This document shows positions 59,674 to 64,000 of a stretch of DNA of 64,000 nucleotides, in pieces. The first letter of the stretch is position 1; the number at the start of each line of letters is the position of its first letter. The stretch covers positions 372,001 through 436,000 of the forward strand of contig CAWINT010000005.1 of the NCBI GenBank assembly GCA_963837515.1, given 5' to 3'. The position numbers and the translations under genes are program-made. This DNA comes from RYN-230 sp963837515. GTDB taxonomy: Bacteria > Actinomycetota > Actinomycetes > Streptosporangiales > Streptosporangiaceae. A model generated the notes under the pieces. That model saw nothing but the letters and a program-made list of their open reading frames with translations. It searched no databases and was not told the origin of the DNA.

Positions 59674-60123
59674 ATGCCTATCGAGGGAGAGTATGTCCCG
59701 AGCCCGCAGCAATGGGTCCGGGACCAGGTGGAACAGTACGAAACTTCCGGCGGGACGCGCGGCACCACGCTGGCCGAAACCGGCCTCCCGGTGGTCATCA
59801 TCACCAACCGCGGTGCGACCACCGGCAAGATCCGCAAGACCCCGGTCATGCGGGTGGAGCACGAGGGCCGGTACGCGGCGGTGGCCTCGCAGGGCGGCGC
59901 GCCCGCCCACCCGCGCTGGTACTACAACTTCCGCGCCCACCCGCGGGTGGAACTGCAGGACGGCGCGAGCACGAGGCCGATGATCGCCCGCGAGGTAACT
60001 GGCGAAGAGCGCGCGCAGTGGTGGGAGCGCGCGGTCGCCGCCTACCCGCCCTACGCCGAGTATCAGCAGAAGACCTCGCGCGAGATACCCGTGTTCGTGC
60101 TGGAGCCGGCCGACGGCAGCTGA
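59674..60123 (+). CDS. Deazaflavin (F420)-dependent nitroreductase family protein
   Basis: The 149-residue protein is of the Ddn family: YETSGGTRGTTLAETGLPVV, GATTGKIRKTPVMRVEHEGR, YAAVASQGGAPAHPRWYYNF and RAHPRVELQDGA. These include the F420-binding TGKxRKTP and the SxGGxxxHPxWYxNL-type motif. Members reduce quinones or nitro compounds with reduced F420. ATG 59674 was chosen for the start; an in-frame GTG 15 bp upstream is possible. Confidence 0.9.
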   Translation: MPIEGEYVPSPQQWVRDQVEQYETSGGTRGTTLAETGLPVVIITNRGATTGKIRKTPVMRVEHEGRYAAVASQGGAPAHPRWYYNFRAHPRVELQDGASTRPMIAREVTGEERAQWWERAVAAYPPYAEYQQKTSREIPVFVLEPADGS

Positions 60124-60137
60124 CCGGGCCGGGGCCC

Positions 60138-60791
60138 TCAGCCCTGGCCGGAGCCCGGCGCGGGCTGCCCGGTGTAGGCGGCGGTGACCCGCTGCGCCGC
60201 CGCCCGGGCGGCCGCGGCCGGCGTCCCGCTGGCGACGGCCGCCCCGCTCCACCGGTCGCTGCTGTCCGTGATGAACTGCCTGCCCTCCGCCGAGGCGGCC
60301 CACGCCGCGGCTTCCTGCTGGTCGATCGCCGCGGCGGAGGCCAGGTGGTTGGCCAGCCCGAGCAGCGCCATGTCCCAGCCGATCCCGACCGCGCCCGGCC
60401 CGAACTCGGCCCACTGGGCCCCGCCCGCCGGAAACAGGTGCTCGATCTCCAGCCGGGCCCGGCCGCCGGGCTCGGCGGTCACCCGGACCTCGATCCAGCT
60501 GACCTGCCCGCCGAACTCCCAGCTGGCGGCGAAGCGGTGCGGCGGATCGCAGTCCTCGACGGTGCCGCCGGCGTTCCCCTCCAGCTGGTAGCGGCCGCCC
60601 GGCCGCAAGTCCCCGGAGACCGGCAGGAACCAGCGGGGGATGCGTTCCGGGTTGGTGCAGGCGTCCCACACGTCCCCGGCGGGGACGTCGTAGACCTGGC
60701 TGATCAGCACGGTGTCCACCTCGCCGGCCTCCAGCACGCGGCGGCCCACCTGTCGCCGCACCGCGCTGACCTGGCCGCTGACCTCGATCAT
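60138..60791 (-). CDS. SRPBCC/AHSA1-family protein
   Basis: This 217-residue protein has an AHSA1-type fold: TVLISQVYDVPAGDVWDACT, NPERIPRWFLPVSGDLRPGG, YQLEGNAGGTVEDCDPPHRF and WEFGGQVSWIEVRV. An extended C-terminal helical part follows. Its ATG overlaps the stop of the ArsR-type regulator (ATGA at 60788-60791). ArsR/AHSA1 pairs are common in actinobacteria; the ligand is unknown. Confidence 0.88.
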   Translation of the reverse strand: MIEVSGQVSAVRRQVGRRVLEAGEVDTVLISQVYDVPAGDVWDACTNPERIPRWFLPVSGDLRPGGRYQLEGNAGGTVEDCDPPHRFAASWEFGGQVSWIEVRVTAEPGGRARLEIEHLFPAGGAQWAEFGPGAVGIGWDMALLGLANHLASAAAIDQQEAAAWAASAEGRQFITDSSDRWSGAAVASGTPAAAARAAAQRVTAAYTGQPAPGSGQG

Positions 60792-61156
60792 GGTTCGCTC
60801 CTCCCGGTGCCGGGGCCGTCGGGCCGCCGCTCCCGCCGGCCCCGGGCCAGCTCGGTCTCCAGCGCCCGCAGCGGCGGAGTCCAGAACCGGCGGAACCGGC
60901 CGAGCCACTCGTCCACCTCGTGCAGCGCGTCCGGCTTCACCGCGTACAGCCGCCGGGCGCCGGCGGGCTGGACCGTGGCAAACCCGCTGTCCCGCAGCAC
61001 GCGCAGGTGCTGCGAGACGGCTGGCTGCGAGATCCCGAACTCACGGTGGATCACCGCACAGACCTCGCCGGCCGGCCGCTCCCCGGCTGCGATCAGCTCC
61101 AGGATCCGCCGCCGCACCGGGTCGGCGAGCACCTCGAACGCGTGCACAAACCTCAA
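60788..61156 (-). CDS. ArsR-family transcriptional regulator
   Basis: The 122-residue protein has a winged helix: FEVLADPVRRRILELIAAGE, PAGEVCAVIHREFGISQPAV and SQHLRVLRDSGFATVQPAGA, then RRLYAVKP. There is no metal-binding Cys cluster (single Cys), so it is probably not a metal sensor. The start is TTG 61156 or GTG 61147; the latter gives the common VHAFEVLADPVRR. It is the first gene of a two-gene operon with the AHSA1 protein and probably autoregulates through the palindrome upstream. Confidence 0.9.
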   Translation of the reverse strand: MRFVHAFEVLADPVRRRILELIAAGERPAGEVCAVIHREFGISQPAVSQHLRVLRDSGFATVQPAGARRLYAVKPDALHEVDEWLGRFRRFWTPPLRALETELARGRRERRPDGPGTGRSEP

Positions 61157-61170
61157 GTTAAAACCTCTCG

Positions 61171-61180
61171 CTTATATAAG
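61171..61180. promoter_or_regulatory. CTTATATAAG palindrome, candidate ArsR operator/promoter
   Basis: A perfect 10-bp AT-rich palindrome lies 15-33 bp upstream of the ArsR start codons in an AT-rich island of a very GC-rich window. Position and symmetry suit an ArsR operator overlapping the -10 element. The transposon relic begins shortly after it. Confidence 0.5.
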
Positions 61181-61263
61181 TCAACCTCGATACTTAACGC
61201 CCCGTTCCCCGTGCTGCTCCCGCCCGGCCCGGCCTCGGTCGTACCCTGCCACGGCAGCACCTG

Positions 61264-61701
61264 GTGAGTCGTCTTACGTCAGTGGCGTGCTGCTCAATCA
61301 GCACCGACGTCCAGCGCGGCGTCCTGGTCGATGTCCGCCCGGATGACCGGGTCTTGCGGCGGACACAGGCGGTGTTCGACGTGACAGCCGCCATTGCCGC
61401 TGAGGTCGGCTGGGCGTATGACCGGGTGGGGGAACTGCCCGCGATCCGTGCGGCTAACCTGCGGTGGCTGGCGGGCTACCGCCATCCCCGGTTCGCGCGT
61501 GCTGCGGTGATGGCTGCGCTGGCGGAGGTGTTCGCCGAGCCGGGGCCGTTGCGGGCCGGGGCGGCCAGGGTAGATGACCCCGTGGCGGTGCTGCCGGTGC
61601 TGTTTGCCATGTTGTGGCGCGGCACGCTGGCCGCCGACCTGGATAGCCGGGCGCTGGACTCCGCCACGGTGGTGCAGGCCACCGGGGGGTGTGGGGTCTG
61701 A
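61264..61701 (+). pseudogene. tnsA: TnsA-like transposase endonuclease subunit, N-terminally truncated
   Basis: This 145-codon frame matches only the C-terminal half of actinobacterial TnsA-like heteromeric transposase endonucleases: GVLVDVRPDDRVLRRTQAVF, AAEVGWAYDRVGELPAIRAA, NLRWLAGYRHPRFARAAVMA and VAVLPVLFAMLWRGTLAADL. Normal members have about 100 further residues before VDVRPDDR that carry most of the catalytic Glu/Asp residues. They are absent, and upstream sequence is the ArsR promoter, so a deletion or insertion junction lies around 61190-61310. The stop overlaps the tnsB start (TGATG). The nuclease is probably inactive. Confidence 0.72.
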
Positions 61702-63839
61702 TGGCCCGGTACCCGGTGCTGCGCCGGGGCGACACGCTGCGCCTGGGCGGTGAGACCCATACGGTGGCCGCCGTGGACAGCGCCGTGGTGAGTGCTGGCC
61801 GATGTCACCGGGGCGGTGCGGGAGGTACCGACCGCCGGATTACTGGCCGATCCGGCTTGGAGCTGGTCAGCGCGTCGCGGGTGCCGATGGCGCCGCAGCC
61901 GGCGCTGGAGCGCTTGCCGGCGGAGACGGTGGAGGCCGCGCGCTGGTGGGAGCGGCACCTGGTCGAGGTGATCACCGGGGTCGCGCCGGAGAGCCCGCCG
62001 GGCACCCGCCCGCGCCCGGCCTACAACCCGGCGCGGTGGTCGCTGCGGCAGCGGGAGCTGGCCAAGCACGAGGAATTGGCCGCCGCGGGGCACCGGGTTG
62101 GGCTGAGCACGCTGAAGCGGCTGCGTGGCCGCTACGAACGCGAGGGCCTGTGGGGCGTGATCGACCACCGGGCCTCCCGCCAGCACAGCCCGGTGGGCTG
62201 GGCCGACCGCGGGTGGTGGAGGCCACCCGGCGTGCCATCGCCGAGGAGACCGACCGCTCGACCGGCACGGTGGGGCGGCTGCGCCGCCGGGTGGCCCAAC
62301 TGCTGGCCGAGGCTGCCGCCGAGACCGGCGAGGCCGCGCCGCCGTTGCCGCCGGAGCGCAGCTTCTACCGGCTGGTGGCCCGGCTGGCCGCTGGCAGGCA
62401 CACCTTCGGCTCGGCCCGCACCCGCCGGTCGCTGGCCGGCCAGCCGGAGGGGCCGTTCGGCACGGTGACTGCAGCCCGGCCGGGTGAATGGACGCAGATC
62501 GATTCCACCCCGCTGGATGTGCGGGTGGTGCTCGACGACGGGACCGTGGACCGGGTGGAGCTGACCGGGCTGGTCGATCAGGCCACCCGCACCCTGGCCG
62601 CGGCGGTGCTGCGCCCGACGACCAAGGCCGTACGCGGCGCTGCTGCTGGCCCGGGCGCTGACGCCTGAGCCGATGCGCCCGGGCTGGGCTGATGCGCTGC
62701 GGCTGACTCGCTCGGTGTTGCCGCACCAGAGCCTGACCGCGATCGATGAGCGGCTGGCACACGCCGCGGCCCGGCCGGTGATCGTGCCGGAGACGATCGT
62801 GTGTGACCACGGCAAGGCCTACCTGTCGGCGACGTTCCGCGCCGCCTGCCGGTCGCTGGGGATCAGCCTGGCCCCGGCGCACCCGCACACCCCAACGGAC
62901 AAGCCGGTCATCGAACGCACCCTGGGGTCAGTGTCAACGCTGTTCGCCCAGTACGTGGCCGGTTATGTCGGCTGCAGCGTGGAGCGCCGCGGGAAGGACG
63001 CCGAGGCAGGCGCGATCTGGTCGATGGCCGAGTTGCAGGCGCTGCTGGATGAGTGGGTCGTCGCGGTTTGGCAGAACCGCCCGCACGACGGGCTGCGTGA
63101 CCCGCTGGCCCCGGGTAAGGCGCTGACCCCCAACGAGCGGTATGCGGCCCTGATCGACGCCGCCGGGTATGTCCCGGTCCCGCTCAGCCCCGGAGGACTA
63201 CATCGAGCTACTCCCGGCCACCTGGCGGGTGATGAACTCCTACGGGGTCAAGGTCGGCCTACGGACTTACGACGGCGGCGAGCTCAACCCCTACCGGCGC
63301 CAGCATTCGGGGATCGAGGCCAAAAGCGGCCGGTGGGAGGTCCGTTACGACCCCTACGACATCTCCCGGGTCTGGATCCGCAACCACCATCACGGCGGCT
63401 GGCTGACCGCGACCTGGAAGCACCTGCGCACGGCCCGGTGCCGTTCGGTGAGCAGGCCTGGAACCACGCCCGGCAGTTGCTGGCCGCCCGCGGCAGCGAC
63501 CCGGCCACCGAGGCCGAGATCGCCGCCGCGGCCGCGGACTTGCTCGATCGCGCCGGCAAGGGTCCCGAGCCCGGGCCAGGCGGACGGGGGCCGGAGCACG
63601 GCAAGGCGGCGGGCGGCACGCGGTCACCGCGTTCACGGCGGGTCGCAGGCCGCGCCGCGGCCACTGCTGCCCCGCAGTGGCCCCGCCCGGAGCCCAGCCC
63701 GGCCGACGACGGCGAGGGCGAAGGCCGCGGTCGGATTGAGCAGCCCGCCGAAGAAGCGACTGAGACCGGCACCACGCCGGCGCAGGTGATCCCGTTGCCG
63801 TTGTTCGACGCCCGCAAGGAGGCCGAGAAATGGTGGTAG
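61701..63839 (+). pseudogene. tnsB: TnsB/Mu-type DDE transposase, multiply frameshifted
   Basis: The coding signal runs continuously from ATG 61701 to TAG 63839 but switches frame near 61795, 61856, 62215, 62630, 63190 and 63435. The reconstructed protein is about 710 residues: RYPVLRRGDTLRLGGETHTV, a helix-turn-helix part (VGLSTLKRLRGRYEREGLWG), the DDE catalytic core with TQIDSTPLDV, IVCDHGKAYLSATFRAA and PTDKPVIERTLGSVSTLFAQ, then a Mu-type C-terminal domain (YIELLPATWRVMNSYGVKVG, YDPYDISRVWIRNHH). The final part ends DARKEAEKWW. No in-frame nonsense codons are needed in the reconstruction. The order tnsA-tnsB-tnsC identifies a Tn7-like element. With six indels the gene is dead unless the sequence is faulty. 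Confidence 0.8.
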
Positions 63840-64000
63840 TAACTGATACCGGCCAGCTGGAGAACCGCCGCGCCCCGACGACCACGCTGGAGGGGTGGCG
63901 CAGCTTCGTCAACGCCGACCCCTCCGACCTGGCCCTGCTGCCGCGCGAGCGGTGGGAGGCGCTGGATGAGCGGGACCGCCGGGACTACGACGACGCGCGG
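63830..64000 (+). CDS. tnsC: TnsC-like AAA+ transposition ATPase, 5' end only
   Basis: ATG 63830 follows a strong AAGGAGG (63816-63822) and overlaps the tnsB end by 10 bases. The 57 residues in the window read MVVVTDTGQLENRRAPTTTL, EGWRSFVNADPSDLALLPRE and RWEALDERDRRDYDDAR. I recognise this as the N-terminal segment of the ATP-binding proteins that follow TnsB in actinobacterial Tn7-like loci. The Walker motifs would lie beyond the window. The frame is intact as far as visible. Confidence 0.6.
   Translation, partial: MVVVTDTGQLENRRAPTTTLEGWRSFVNADPSDLALLPRERWEALDERDRRDYDDAR

Noticed and set aside
1..64000. tRNA or rRNA genes and a replication origin
   Set aside because: No cloverleaf-like sequence with a TTCGA loop, no rRNA signature and no DnaA-box cluster was noticed in the intergenic stretches.

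Overview
The window is about 73% GC and codes densely on both strands, with many GTG or TTG starts and ATGA/GTGA start-stop overlaps. PspC, DUF1707, a deazaflavin-type nitroreductase, LigD-type polymerase and galactofuranosyltransferases together indicate an actinobacterium, probably a soil saprophyte. I cannot place it more finely: there is no rRNA, and I saw no tRNA.

Layout. 1-6891: the tail of an aminoglycoside-phosphotransferase-type kinase, an SDR, a GntR/UTRA regulator, then a B12-dependent diol/glycerol dehydratase (large and medium subunits fused in one protein, separate small subunit), its reactivase large subunit and a truncated second SDR. 6944-8811: an amidohydrolase followed by a decay zone with two gene fragments and strong hairpins. 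8812-13452: a cytoplasmic cellobiose phosphorylase and a secreted glycoside hydrolase with two CBM2 modules, forming a cellulose/cello-oligosaccharide unit. 14189-17090: lutABC for L-lactate. 17236-18887: an aldo/keto reductase and a PP2C-like protein. 18970-28953: an envelope-glycan locus (two GT-C membrane enzymes, GlfT1-like and GlfT2-like galactofuranosyltransferases, Glf, another GT2 enzyme and a sulfotransferase). 29684-31527: a DrrAB-type exporter, both genes frameshifted. 32577-36127: a translationally coupled flavin/iron-sulfur membrane electron-transfer cassette. 36293-45663: an OmpR-type two-component pair, a MATE exporter, and a NarL-type pair divergent from a MacB/FtsX-type ABC exporter. 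46080-50124: HrpA helicase. 50230-61156: MFS exporter, Ser/Thr kinase, a LiaRS-like pair with PspC genes, LigD-type polymerase, stress proteins (USP, CBS-BON, nitroreductase) and an ArsR/AHSA1 pair. 61264-64000: the start of a Tn7-like tnsABC transposon whose TnsA lacks its N-terminal catalytic part and whose TnsB is broken by several frameshifts; it runs off the window.

Overall signals. Single- or two-base indels break several otherwise intact genes (an SDR, glfT2, drrA, drrB, the NuoF-like gene, hrpA, tnsB). This looks like residual consensus error, except in tnsB, where the density suggests real decay. A short GC-rich hairpin repeat recurs four times at gene ends or inside hrpA. The most interesting items are the fused diol dehydratase operon without visible microcompartment genes, the galactofuran locus with a sulfotransferase, the coupled ApbE/ferric-reductase/NuoF/ferredoxin cassette without a visible FMN-acceptor protein, and the Tn7-like element.
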